Below are positions 8,856 through 17,336 of a DNA stretch of 64,000 nt, in pieces. Position numbers and translations under genes: made by a program. Source of the stretch: Pyxidicoccus parkwaysis (lineage in GTDB: Bacteria; Myxococcota; Myxococcia; Myxococcales; Myxococcaceae); NCBI RefSeq assembly GCF_017301735.1, contig NZ_CP071090.1, positions 6,376,001 through 6,440,000 on the forward strand, written 5' to 3'. Within the stretch, counting starts at the first letter, position 1, and each line of letters opens with the position of its first letter. The notes beneath the pieces were generated by a model. The model was not told the DNA's origin. It searched no databases and saw only the letters and a list, made by a program, of their open reading frames with translations.

Positions 8856-9935
8856 CTACCGGGCGGGTGGCGACCAGTCGTTCCCCGGTAGCGGCGCGAA
8901 GCACGCTTCGACGTCGGCATCGGACACGTCGGACAGCGTGGGCGGCTGCCAGCGCGGCTTGTTGTCCTTGTCCACGAGCACCGCGCGGATGCCCTCGCGG
9001 AAGTCCGCGCGCGCCGTCATCGTCTGGCTGAGGAGGTACTCCACCGTCACCATCTCGTCGTAGTCGCGCGTGCGGCCCATGCGGAGCTGGTGCAGCGTCA
9101 CCTTGAGGCTCATGGGGCACATGCGCATCAGCGTGGCCCACGTCTCCTGAGCCCACGGCGTGCCCTCCGCCTCGAGCGCCTGGAGGATGTCGTCCACCCG
9201 CTCCGCCGCGAAGCACCGGTCGATGCCGGCGTGCTGCACGCCCAGGGCTGAAGTCCCGGGGTCCGCGTGGAAGCCCGCGAGCACCCGCTCCACCACCGCG
9301 CTCGCCGTGCCGCTTCCCCACTCCGCGCCCACCAGCGCCTCCAGCACCGCGTCCAGCCGCGCGGACTCCACGTGGTGCGTCGCATAGCCGAGCCACAGCG
9401 CATCCGCCGCGCTGCACCGCGCGCCCGTGAGGCCGAGGTACGTGCCCGACTCGCCCGGGAAGCGCGGGAGGAACCAGCCTCCGCCCACGTCGGGGAAGAG
9501 GCCAATCGCCGTCTCGGGCATGGCCAGCACCAGCTTCTCGGTGACGACGCGGTACGCGCCGTGGACGGACAGCCCCAGCCCGCCGCCCATGCAGATGCCG
9601 TCCACCAGCGCGATGAACGGCTTGCCGAAGTGGTGGATGAGGTGGTTGAGCGCGTACTCGGCGCGGAAGAACTCGCGGGAGAGGCGCGCCTGGCCCTCGC
9701 CCTGCGGCGTGGACAGCGACGCGGCGACCGCGCGCACGTCGCCTCCCGCACAGAAGGCCCGGCCGCCCGCGCCCCGGATGACCACCGCCTTCACCGCCGG
9801 GTCCTTCGCCCAGGCGTCGAGCCGGGGGTACATCGCCCGGCACATCCCCAGGTCCAGCGCGTTCAGTGCCTTGGGACGGTTCAGCGTCACCACGCCCACC
9901 GCCCCCCGCGTCTCCAGGAGCACGTCATCACTCAT
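8856..9935 (-). CDS. 3-hydroxyisobutyryl-CoA hydrolase (enoyl-CoA hydratase/isomerase family)
   Basis: Probably hydrolyses 3-hydroxyisobutyryl-CoA in valine catabolism. The 359-residue protein is longer than ordinary crotonases and matches the hydrolase subgroup. It has NRPKALNALDLGMCRAM, the oxyanion-hole loop GAGGRAFCAGGDVRAV (about residues 54-69), GICMGGGLGLSVHGAYRV, and PETAIGLFPDVGGGWFLPR with the catalytic Glu typical of the group. The C-terminal half (MSLKVTLHQLRMGR, FREGIRAVLVDKD) also fits. A HAD phosphatase gene diverges 83 bp away. No other valine-degradation genes are in the window, so substrate assignment rests on family resemblance. Confidence 0.88.
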   Translation of the reverse strand: MSDDVLLETRGAVGVVTLNRPKALNALDLGMCRAMYPRLDAWAKDPAVKAVVIRGAGGRAFCAGGDVRAVAASLSTPQGEGQARLSREFFRAEYALNHLIHHFGKPFIALVDGICMGGGLGLSVHGAYRVVTEKLVLAMPETAIGLFPDVGGGWFLPRFPGESGTYLGLTGARCSAADALWLGYATHHVESARLDAVLEALVGAEWGSGTASAVVERVLAGFHADPGTSALGVQHAGIDRCFAAERVDDILQALEAEGTPWAQETWATLMRMCPMSLKVTLHQLRMGRTRDYDEMVTVEYLLSQTMTARADFREGIRAVLVDKDNKPRWQPPTLSDVSDADVEACFAPLPGNDWSPPAR

Positions 9936-10018
9936 GCTCGGAGGGGATATCAGGCGGACGGCCGCCTTGCGCGGATTCGTTGGCCCATGCCGGGGCCGGA
10001 AGCGCTATGGGGGACACC

Positions 10019-10705
10019 ATGACCTCCTCCATGGCTCCCCTGCGCGCCGTCGTCTTCGACATGGACGGGACGCTCGTCGACAACATGGTCTTCCACAACC
10101 AGGCCTGGGTGGCGCTCGCCCGGAAGCTGGGGCTGTCGATGACGGCCGAGGACTTCCAGACGCACTTCGCCGGGAAGAAGAACGAAGAAATCCTCCCCGC
10201 GCTCCTCGGACGTGAGCTCCCGCCCGACGAGCTGCACCGGCTCGCCGAGGAGAAGGAGAACCACTACCGCACGCTGTACCGGCCGCACCTGCGGCTCCAC
10301 CGGGGCGCGGAGGCGTTCATCACGCGGCTGCGCGAGGCGCGCATTCCCATCGCCATCGCCACCGCCGCGCCGGAGGGCAACCGGGAGTTGGTGATTGATG
10401 GGCTCGGCATCCGCCCCCTGTTCAACCGCATCGTGGGCGCCGAGGAGGTGACGCGAGGCAAGCCCGCGCCGGACATCTTCCTCGCCGCCGCGAAGGCGCT
10501 GGGCGTGGAACCCTCCGCGTGCCTCGCGTTCGAGGACGCGGTGCTGGGTGTCATGGCGGCGAGGGACGCGGGCATGACGACGGTGGGCATCACCACCGCC
10601 GCTCCCGCGGAACAGCTTCGCGAGGCCGGGGCCGGGTGGACGGTGCCGGACTTCATGACGCTCCCGCCGGAGGTGGAGGCGCGGCTCTTCGGCACACGCG
10701 CCTGA
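10019..10705 (+). CDS. HAD-superfamily phosphatase, beta-phosphoglucomutase-like
   Basis: A 228-residue HAD enzyme with all four motifs: FDMDGTLVDN near residue 10 (nucleophile and acid/base Asp), the Thr of TAAPEGNRE, the Lys in GKPAPDIF and the acidic pair in AFEDAVLGVMAA. A helical cap sits between motifs I and II, as in the beta-phosphoglucomutase / phosphoglycolate phosphatase group. The chosen ATG at 10019 has a GGGGGA Shine-Dalgarno 5 nt upstream; an in-frame ATG 12 bp earlier has none. The exact sugar or glycolate phosphate substrate cannot be told. It is divergent from the 3-hydroxyisobutyryl-CoA hydrolase. Confidence 0.85.
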   Translation: MTSSMAPLRAVVFDMDGTLVDNMVFHNQAWVALARKLGLSMTAEDFQTHFAGKKNEEILPALLGRELPPDELHRLAEEKENHYRTLYRPHLRLHRGAEAFITRLREARIPIAIATAAPEGNRELVIDGLGIRPLFNRIVGAEEVTRGKPAPDIFLAAAKALGVEPSACLAFEDAVLGVMAARDAGMTTVGITTAAPAEQLREAGAGWTVPDFMTLPPEVEARLFGTRA

Positions 10706-10908
10706 AGCATTGCGTCCCCGGCGCCTCGCCGCCTGGGCCGTGGGGCGCTTCGCTTCCAGGACCCGCCGACGCTGTAGCACCGTCCCGGGCCCGCCCGGGC
10801 GCCCTGGTAGGTACCGGGCACACGCGCCCCGGGTCCGGCCGCACCAGTGCGGGCCCATGCGCCAAAAGGGCGCCAGCGGCGGGCACGTTGTGTAGTGTTC
10901 CGCGCCGC

Positions 10909-12438
10909 ATGGCGACGTCTTCAGCCAAACTCAAGCTTCCTTCGGGCCCCTCCCGGCACGTGTACGACGTCATCGTGCTCGGCAGTCAGCTGGGTGGCGC
11001 GCTCGCGGCCGCGCTTCTCGCGAAGCGCAACCATCGCGTCCTGCTGGTGGAGCACGACGGCATGGGCCCGGGCTACGAGCACGACGGCTACGTGCTCCCC
11101 TACGCCCCCTTCGTGGCGCCTCCGCTCAAGACGATGCCCGTGGTGGAGGAGGCCCTCACCGAGCTGGGCCTCACCGCCACCGTGCAGCGCTCGCTGCGGC
11201 CCCACGTCCCCGAGCTTCAGCTCCTCCTCCCCAGGAACCGGCTGGACCTCCATGCCGACGCGGCCCGCCGCAAGGCCGAGGCCACGCGAGAGCTGGGTGA
11301 AGAGGGCGAGGCGCTCCTCGGAGCCGTGGCCGGTGCCGCCGCCCAGCACGAGAGCACCGACGCCTTCTTCAAGGAGGTGCCCGCCCTCCCCCCGGACGGC
11401 TTCTTCGAGAAGTGGGGCCTCAACAAGCTCATCAAGGCCAACCCCGGCCTGGAGGCCACGCCGCGCCTCGCCGGAGACGCCCCCGCGATGAAGCTCGTGC
11501 GCGGGCTGCTCCCCTTCGTCAGCCACCTGGAGAACCCCGAGTCCGCGCTGTCGCGCTCGCGGCCCATCTCCCAGGTGCTGTCGTCCCCGTCCCTCTTCGC
11601 CGGCGGCCGCGAGGGCCTGCGCGAGCTGCTCACCCGCCGCGTCGTGGAGCTGGGCGGCGACGTGCTCGGCCGCGACAGCCCGGCGGGCTTCATCGTCGAG
11701 GAGCTCACCTTCGACGGCAGCAAGTTCGCCGGCATGAAGCTGTTGCGCTCGGACACCGTGTACCGCGCCGCGTGCCTCGTGGCGGCCACGGACTCCGGCG
11801 CGCTGCGGCGGCTGGTGACGGACAAGAAGCACCACCGCGGCCTGCTGGAGCACCTGGACCAGTCGTCCACCAAGTCGCTCCTCTTCACCGTGAACTGGGT
11901 GGTGCCGGAGTCGGCCCTGCCGCGCGGCCTGGGCGAGCTGGCCCTGGTGGACACCGGGGACCAGGAGCTGGGCCCGCTGCTGGTGCAGGTGCACGTGGCC
12001 CGCACCGCCCCGGGCCCCGGCGGCAAGGAGGCCAAGGAGGCGGAGGGACTGCGCGTGGTGTGCGCGGGCGCCTTCGTGCCGGACTCCTACCGGGACCTCG
12101 GCGAGGAGCACCTGCGCGGCGTGGCGAACCGCATCGACGAGCATCTGGACGCGCTGATGCCCTTCACCGCGCAGCACCGTCTGCTGCGCTCGGCTCCCTA
12201 CCTGGACGCCGGGGGAGTACGCGGCAGCCGGCTCATGCCCCACCCGCTCTACAGCTTCGAGTCGGAAGCCTTCCTGGGTGTCACGGGGTTGAGCCAGCGT
12301 ACGCCGGCGAAGAACGTCCTCCTCGCCAGCCGGGAGGTGCTGCCCGGCCTCGGCCTGGAGGGTGAGCTGCTCGCCGGAATCAGATCCGCGCGGATGGCTC
12401 AGGAGATGTTGAAGAAGAAGGATCCGCTCAAGGGCTGA
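10909..12438 (+). CDS. FAD-dependent oxidoreductase, phytoene desaturase-like
   Basis: A 509-residue protein starting at ATG 10909. Near the N-terminus it has a dinucleotide-binding fold, DVIVLGSQLGGALAAALLAK (about residues 17-36), ending in the acidic residues of VEHD. The C-terminus carries a second FAD contact region (NVLLASREVLPGLGLEGELL), as in carotenoid-desaturase and amine-oxidase-like proteins. The central part is not one of the well-known enzymes, so the substrate is unknown. About 200 bp of non-coding sequence separates it from the HAD gene upstream; rpmB follows after 105 bp. A role in carotenoid, lipid or amine oxidation is only inferred from fold resemblance. Confidence 0.75.
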   Translation: MATSSAKLKLPSGPSRHVYDVIVLGSQLGGALAAALLAKRNHRVLLVEHDGMGPGYEHDGYVLPYAPFVAPPLKTMPVVEEALTELGLTATVQRSLRPHVPELQLLLPRNRLDLHADAARRKAEATRELGEEGEALLGAVAGAAAQHESTDAFFKEVPALPPDGFFEKWGLNKLIKANPGLEATPRLAGDAPAMKLVRGLLPFVSHLENPESALSRSRPISQVLSSPSLFAGGREGLRELLTRRVVELGGDVLGRDSPAGFIVEELTFDGSKFAGMKLLRSDTVYRAACLVAATDSGALRRLVTDKKHHRGLLEHLDQSSTKSLLFTVNWVVPESALPRGLGELALVDTGDQELGPLLVQVHVARTAPGPGGKEAKEAEGLRVVCAGAFVPDSYRDLGEEHLRGVANRIDEHLDALMPFTAQHRLLRSAPYLDAGGVRGSRLMPHPLYSFESEAFLGVTGLSQRTPAKNVLLASREVLPGLGLEGELLAGIRSARMAQEMLKKKDPLKG

Positions 12439-12543
12439 TCCTCCGGCGGTATGAGCTGGATTTCCGGGCCGTCTTCTGGCAGGTTCCGCCGCTCTTTTAA
12501 TCGGCAGGCGTCCGACGCCCCAGTTTTCAAGGAGTTAGAAGTC

Positions 12544-12735
12544 ATGGCGTGGAAGTGTGACATCTGTGGGAAGCGTCCGCTGGTGGGTAACAACGTCAGC
12601 CACGCGAACAACAAGACCAAGAAGCGGACCCTCCCGAACCTCCAGAAGGTTCGGGCGACCGTCGAAGGCAGCACCACTCGCGTGCTGGCGTGCACCCGCT
12701 GCATCAAGGCGGGCAAGGTGACCAAGGCCGCCTGA
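12544..12735 (+). CDS. rpmB: 50S ribosomal protein L28 (zinc-binding form)
   Basis: A 63-residue large-subunit ribosomal protein with the family core GNNVSHANNKTKKRTLPNL. It keeps two CxxC pairs (CDIC at residues 5-8, CTRC near 49-52), the cysteine-containing zinc form; many bacteria carry a Cys-less L28 used under zinc shortage. The ATG at 12544 has AAGGAG 9 nt upstream, among the best ribosome binding sites in the window. murQ starts 17 bp downstream, so co-transcription is likely. Confidence 0.97.
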   Translation: MAWKCDICGKRPLVGNNVSHANNKTKKRTLPNLQKVRATVEGSTTRVLACTRCIKAGKVTKAA

Positions 12736-12752
12736 GGCCTGGGCGCTCGAGG

Positions 12753-13688
12753 GTGGGCACGTCTCGCGCCTCACCGCCGTCACTGCCCCCCACCGAGCGG
12801 CTTCACCCCCGCGCGGACGACCTGGATCTACTTTCCATCCAGAAGGTCGTCCGGCGGCTGCATGACGAAGACCTGGCCGCCGTCCGAGCGGTCCGTGCCG
12901 CGCTTCCCGCAGTCAGCGAAGCGGCGCGGGCCGTGGCGGATGCGTTGCGGGCAGGAGGCCGGCTCCTCTACGTCGGGGCTGGCACCAGCGGGCGGCTCGG
13001 CGTTCTGGACGCCAGTGAGTGCCCACCTACCTTCGGAGTCCCTCCGTCCCAGGTGCGCGCCGCCATTGCCGGTGGCCGCCGGGCGCTGACGCGCGCCGTG
13101 GAGGGCGCCGAGGACGACCTCGAGGCCGGAGCCACTGCGGTGCGCGCCTTCCGGGCGGGCCCGAAGGACGTGGTGTGCGGCATCTCCGCCAGCACCTCCA
13201 CGCCGTACGTCCTGGGCGCCCTGCGCGAGGCGAAGCGGCGTGGCGCGCACACGGTGCTGGTGTGCTGCAACCCGCCCGGCCCGAAGGTGGACGCGGACAC
13301 GGTGGTGCTGGCGCGCACGGGGCCGGAATTGGTGGCGGGCTCCACGCGGCTGAAGGCCGGCACGGCGACGAAGCTCATCCTCAACGCCATCACGACGGCC
13401 GCCTTCGTGTCCCTGGGCAAGGTGTACCGGGGGCGCATGGTGGACGTGCGCCCCGCCAACGCGAAGCTGCGCACGCGCGCGGCGCGCATGGTGGCGGAGT
13501 TGACGGAGTTGCCCGCCCCGGAGGCCTCGAAGCTGCTGAAGGCCGCTGGAGGCGAGGTGAAGCTGGCGCTGGCCATGCACTTCACCGGACTGGGCGCGAG
13601 GGAGGCCCGGAAGCGGCTCCACAACGAGGGCCTGCGTGCCCTGTCGACTGGCGGACGCAGGAGCGCCCGGACGAAGAAGCCCCGGTGA
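12753..13688 (+). CDS. murQ: N-acetylmuramic acid 6-phosphate etherase
   Basis: Cleaves the lactyl ether of MurNAc-6-phosphate to give GlcNAc-6-phosphate in peptidoglycan recycling. The protein (311 residues from GTG 12753) has the SIS-domain stretch LLYVGAGTSGRLGVLDASECPPTFG (here in two pieces: LLYVGAGTSGRLG and VLDASECPPTFG), then VCGISASTSTPYV, LKAGTATKLILNAITTA and GKVYRGRMVDVRPANAKL, all diagnostic for MurQ. The C-terminal helical region follows. The start is tentative because upstream codons are also open; the GTG gives normal length. anmK follows directly, which supports a recycling function. Confidence 0.94.
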   Translation: MGTSRASPPSLPPTERLHPRADDLDLLSIQKVVRRLHDEDLAAVRAVRAALPAVSEAARAVADALRAGGRLLYVGAGTSGRLGVLDASECPPTFGVPPSQVRAAIAGGRRALTRAVEGAEDDLEAGATAVRAFRAGPKDVVCGISASTSTPYVLGALREAKRRGAHTVLVCCNPPGPKVDADTVVLARTGPELVAGSTRLKAGTATKLILNAITTAAFVSLGKVYRGRMVDVRPANAKLRTRAARMVAELTELPAPEASKLLKAAGGEVKLALAMHFTGLGAREARKRLHNEGLRALSTGGRRSARTKKPR

Positions 13689-13724
13689 GGAGCGGGCGTG
13701 GGCCCCGGGGCTTACACTCCCGGT

Positions 13725-14876
13725 ATGCGCCTGCCCCCACCCCTCACCGACGCGCGCCAGCCCCGCCTCTGCGTGGGCCTGCTGTCCGGCACCAGCGTGG
13801 ACGCCGTGGAGGCCGCGCTGTGCGAGGTGACGGGGACAGGTGAGGGCGTGCGCCTGAAGCTGCTGGCCCACGTCTCCGTCCCCTTCCCCCGCGAGCTGGT
13901 GGCGCGCGTGCTGGGGCCCCAGGACGCGGCCTCGCTGAGCCGCCTCAACTTCGAGTTGGCCGAGCACTTCGCGGACGCCGCGAAGCAGGTCATGGCCCGG
14001 GCTGGAGTGACGCCGGAGCAGGTGGCCGCCATCGGCTCGCATGGGCAGACGATGGCGCACCTGCCGCCGGGCACGGACGCCCTGCCCTCCACGCTCCAGA
14101 TTGGCGAGCCCGCCGTCATCGCCGAGCGCACCGGCGTGCCCGTCATCAGCGACTTCCGCACGCGGGACGTGGCCGTCGGAGGCCATGGCGCGCCGCTGGT
14201 GCCCTACCTGGACTGGGCCCTCTTCCGGAGCCACGCGCCCCGCGCGCTGCTGAACATCGGTGGCATCGGCAACGTGAGTGTCGTCAGCGCGCGGCTCGAG
14301 GACACCGTCGCCTTCGACACCGGGCCCGGCAACATGGTGCTGGACGGGCTGGCCCGGCGTGTCACACAGGGTGCGCTCGCGTGTGACGTGGATGGCACGC
14401 TGTCCCGCCGGGGCCGGGTGATTCCGGAGCTGCTCGCGGAGCTGCTGACGCACCCCTTCCTGGCCCAGCCCCCGCCCCGGAGCGCCGGCCGCGAGAGCTT
14501 CGGCGAGGTGCTGGTGGACCGGCTCTGGGCCCGGTACGCGGAGCGCCCCTACGACTTGATGGCCACGGCGCTGGAGCTCACGGTGGAGAGCATCGCCCGG
14601 GCCCATGAAATGTGGCTGCTGCCGCGCTTCCCGGGTCTGGAGGGGATGTACGCCTCGGGAGGAGGGACTCGAAACCCCGCGATGATGGAGCGGCTGCGCG
14701 CCCGCCTGGCACCCCTGCCCGTGCAGATGGTGGAGGCTCTCGGTTTCCCGGAAGGGGCGAAAGAGGCGGCCCTCTTTGCCCTCCTGGCGGCCGAGCATCT
14801 GGTGGGGACCGCGGCAAATGTTCCGTCCGCAACTGGCGCGAGGCGTCGAGTCGTTCTAGGTAAGCTGACACCGTGA
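13725..14876 (+). CDS. anmK: Anhydro-N-acetylmuramic acid kinase
   Basis: Phosphorylates 1,6-anhydroMurNAc released from the cell wall to MurNAc-6-phosphate, which is the substrate of the MurQ encoded immediately upstream. From ATG 13725 it is 383 residues, the usual length; a GTG at 13698 would add nine residues. Family motifs: GLLSGTSVDAVEAAL (N-terminal ATP/sugar site), GSHGQTMAHLP, IGEPAVIAERTGVPVISDFR, LLNIGGIGNVSV, FDTGPGNMVLDGL and YASGGGTRNPAMMERL. The stop overlaps the GTG start of the next gene (GTGA), tying a Ras-like GTPase to the recycling pair. Confidence 0.95.
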   Translation: MRLPPPLTDARQPRLCVGLLSGTSVDAVEAALCEVTGTGEGVRLKLLAHVSVPFPRELVARVLGPQDAASLSRLNFELAEHFADAAKQVMARAGVTPEQVAAIGSHGQTMAHLPPGTDALPSTLQIGEPAVIAERTGVPVISDFRTRDVAVGGHGAPLVPYLDWALFRSHAPRALLNIGGIGNVSVVSARLEDTVAFDTGPGNMVLDGLARRVTQGALACDVDGTLSRRGRVIPELLAELLTHPFLAQPPPRSAGRESFGEVLVDRLWARYAERPYDLMATALELTVESIARAHEMWLLPRFPGLEGMYASGGGTRNPAMMERLRARLAPLPVQMVEALGFPEGAKEAALFALLAAEHLVGTAANVPSATGARRRVVLGKLTP

Positions 14877-16030
14877 GCAGCGTGAACCTGATGGCCCGCG
14901 AGGTGGCCGCGAAGATTGTCTTCTACGGGCCGGGCCTGTCGGGGAAGACGACCACCCTGCGGAAGATCTACGAGACCGTGCGCCCCGCGCACCGTGGCGA
15001 GATGATGTCCATCGCCACGGAGGGGGACCGGACGCTCTTCTTCGACTTCCTCCCCGTGAAGGTGGAGCGCGTGGGCGACTGCTCCGTGCGGCTCGCGCTG
15101 TACACCGTGCCGGGCCAGGTCTTCTACAACGCCACCCGCAAGCTGGTGCTCCAGGGCGCCGACGGCGTCGTGTTCGTGGCGGACTCGCAGCCGGAGGCGA
15201 TGGACGCCAACCGCGAGTCGCTGGCCAACCTGGAGGAGAACCTCTTCGAGCACGGCATCCGCCTGGACCGCTTCCCGCTGGTGATGCAGTGGAACAAGCG
15301 GGACCTGGAGGGCGTGCTGCCGGTGGACGTGCTCCACAAGGAGCTCAACCCGCGCGGCGTGCCCGAGTTCGAGACGGCGGCCGCCAACGGGCGCGGCGTG
15401 CTGGACACGCTCAAGGCGATTACGCGGCTGGTCATCAAGGACTTGCGCGCGAAGCGCATCGTCCCGCCGCCGCGTCCCACGACGCCCGCGGGCGGGCCGC
15501 AGCCGGCGGGCCTGGAGGCGCAGCTCACGCAGCACCTGCAGAACCGGCAGCAGCCGCACGTGCAGCAGCCGGCGGCTCCCATGGGCTTCGTGGGAGGCTC
15601 CGCCCCTGCCCTGGCGCCGACACCGGTGCCGCGCGTGGCGCCCGTTTCCGTGGTGCCGCCGCCGCGCATGGAGGCAGCGCCGGTGGCCGCGCCGCAGACG
15701 GGCCCCAAGCTGCTGGGCGCGGCGAGCGCGCTGGCGCCGGGGGACATGTTCGACCATGCGCGGGCCGCCGAGGCCGCGTTCATGTCGGGCGACTACGCGA
15801 CGTGCGTCGCCGCATGCACGGACGCCATCCGCCGCGCGCTGGCGTACGCGGGAGAGGGCTCGCTGACGCAGCAGGCGTACCTGCTCCGCGTGGACGGGGC
15901 AGACCTGCTCCGGTTCCAGGGCCTGGCCACGCAGCAGCACATCCGCGTGGATGACGCCGCCTTCGCTCTCTACGTGCTGATGCAGGTCTTCGTGCGTCTC
16001 AACGCGGTGGGCCTGCCGAACGCGGAGTAA
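14873..16030 (+). CDS. MglA-like Ras-superfamily GTPase with C-terminal extension
   Basis: The first ~195 residues closely resemble MglA, the polarity GTPase of Myxococcus: P-loop YGPGLSGKTTT (about 18-28), TEGDRTLFFDF, the MglA-type TVPGQVFYNATRKL, GVVFVADSQPEAMDAN and base-recognition NKRD. Unlike MglA (about 195 residues) this 385-residue protein continues with a Pro/Ala/Gln-rich linker (about 200-285) and a helical domain of about 100 residues (AAEAAFMSGDYATCVAACTD) that looks like a single TPR-type unit. The GTG start overlaps the anmK stop. A function in polarity or trafficking is inferred only from family; coupling to murQ-anmK hints at a cell-wall link. Confidence 0.85.
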   Translation: MSSVNLMAREVAAKIVFYGPGLSGKTTTLRKIYETVRPAHRGEMMSIATEGDRTLFFDFLPVKVERVGDCSVRLALYTVPGQVFYNATRKLVLQGADGVVFVADSQPEAMDANRESLANLEENLFEHGIRLDRFPLVMQWNKRDLEGVLPVDVLHKELNPRGVPEFETAAANGRGVLDTLKAITRLVIKDLRAKRIVPPPRPTTPAGGPQPAGLEAQLTQHLQNRQQPHVQQPAAPMGFVGGSAPALAPTPVPRVAPVSVVPPPRMEAAPVAAPQTGPKLLGAASALAPGDMFDHARAAEAAFMSGDYATCVAACTDAIRRALAYAGEGSLTQQAYLLRVDGADLLRFQGLATQQHIRVDDAAFALYVLMQVFVRLNAVGLPNAE

Positions 16031-16188
16031 CCCTCGGCCCGGTGAGGCCTGGCCGGGCCGGCACTGTCGCTGGCCGCAGGCGCGGCGGGCTACGGTCCCC
16101 ACCGCGCGACTCCACGATGCAAGGCGCGTAGCGGCGCCCGTTGGCTTCAGGGGCATGTCCGCTGCACGCTGGAGCCCGCCAGGCACCG

Positions 16189-16314
16189 GCGTCTTCAGCG
16201 CGGATACGTGAGCTGCAACAGTCCCATCCGCTGGAGCTTCGCCAGCGTCTTCAGCGCGGGAACGTGAGCTGCAGCAGCCCCATTCGCAGGAGCTTCGCGA
16301 GCGTCTTCAGCGTG
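16189..16314. repeat. 56-bp tandem duplication of a gene's 3' end
   Basis: Two adjacent 56-bp units, 16189-16244 and 16245-16300, both begin GCGTCTTCAGCGCGG and differ at only a few positions; the beginning of a third unit lies at 16301-16314. The inner unit is the last 16 codons plus stop of the DUF4388 gene; the outer unit repeats that end, including a stop triplet, in non-coding DNA. The period is not a multiple of three, so the copy adds nothing to the protein. Confidence 0.85.
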
Positions 16315-17336
16315 TCCAGCTCACGCGCCGGGCTCGCCAGCACGAGCGTGGACACGTCCCACGTGCCGCTCACGAGCCCGGCAATCTGCCGCTCCTCCGG
16401 TTTGAGCATGGCGAACCCCTGCGGGTCGTGCATCAGCACCGGCACCATCAGCGGCGGCATCTCTGTGTAGAGCGCTGCCACGTGCTCGCGCTGCACCAGC
16501 CGGGCGAACTCGCGCACGCGCCGGTCCGCCGGGTCGCTGGCCAATAGCGACGCGCAGACGATGCCCGCCGCGTCGTACTGGCCCTCGCGCATCAGCACCG
16601 CGCCCTTCTCCAGCATCTCCGCCACCGGGTCCGCCTCCACCTGCGGCGCCCCGTCCACATCCACCAGCTTCGCCCGCAGGAGCTCGTACACCCGCCGCGT
16701 CACCGACGAGCGCGACACGCCCATCGACAGCCGCAGCCGCCCCAGGTTCTGCGGCGACGAGCACAGCGTCAGGATGAGCCGGTGCATCAGCGGCTGACTC
16801 GGGCTCGGCGGCGCCAGCGCCTTCACGCTCAACGCATCAATCGGCAGCGCCTTGTCCACGTCCGGCTGCTCGTCCACCCAGCGCAGCGACTCGAAGAGCA
16901 GCTCGCGGATGCTCATGTCCGACGGCACCCAGTCCTCGCCCGAGCGGTCCGCGTCCTCCGTCCAGTGGAACGTGCCCCGCGCCGCAATCGTCAGGTCCGT
17001 CATCGCCGCGAACAATTCCTCGCGGCCGAGGTCGCGAATCCACCGCGCCTGGATGCCATGCGTGTCGAACGCCGCGTCCACGTCCGGCGTGCGCGCCAGT
17101 TCGTCGAACGCCGCGAGCACCTTCGTTCCCGCCGCCAGCTTCCCCAGCGTCAGGAGCCGCGCCACCCGGCCCCGCAGGCCTTCGGATGCCGTGGCACTGA
17201 CCTGACCGGAGAGCACGAAGAGCTTCCGCTCACCGGCCTCCCAGGAGAGCTGGAGCGTGCCCGTCTTGCGGGAGCTGTCCAACCATTGAAGGAACTCGGG
17301 AAGCGGATAGCTGAAGAGGTCGCCGTGGAGGGCCAT
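16251..17336 (-). CDS. DUF4388 (PATAN-like) domain protein
   Basis: From the ATG at 17336 the protein is 361 residues (MALHGDLFSYPLPEFLQWLD). The first ~100 residues match the DUF4388 pattern common in myxobacteria (LPEFLQWLDSSRKTGTLQL, KLFVLSGQVSATAS), usually found in signalling proteins with receivers. A middle helical part and a winged-helix-like stretch (LRLSMGVSRSSVTRRVYELL, about residues 205-224) follow, then a TPR-like tail. No catalytic residues are evident. It starts back-to-back with the next gene inside one CATG palindrome, and its 3' end is duplicated just downstream. The role is unknown; regulation by protein contacts is a guess. Confidence 0.7.
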   Translation of the reverse strand: MALHGDLFSYPLPEFLQWLDSSRKTGTLQLSWEAGERKLFVLSGQVSATASEGLRGRVARLLTLGKLAAGTKVLAAFDELARTPDVDAAFDTHGIQARWIRDLGREELFAAMTDLTIAARGTFHWTEDADRSGEDWVPSDMSIRELLFESLRWVDEQPDVDKALPIDALSVKALAPPSPSQPLMHRLILTLCSSPQNLGRLRLSMGVSRSSVTRRVYELLRAKLVDVDGAPQVEADPVAEMLEKGAVLMREGQYDAAGIVCASLLASDPADRRVREFARLVQREHVAALYTEMPPLMVPVLMHDPQGFAMLKPEERQIAGLVSGTWDVSTLVLASPARELDTLKTLAKLLRMGLLQLTFPR

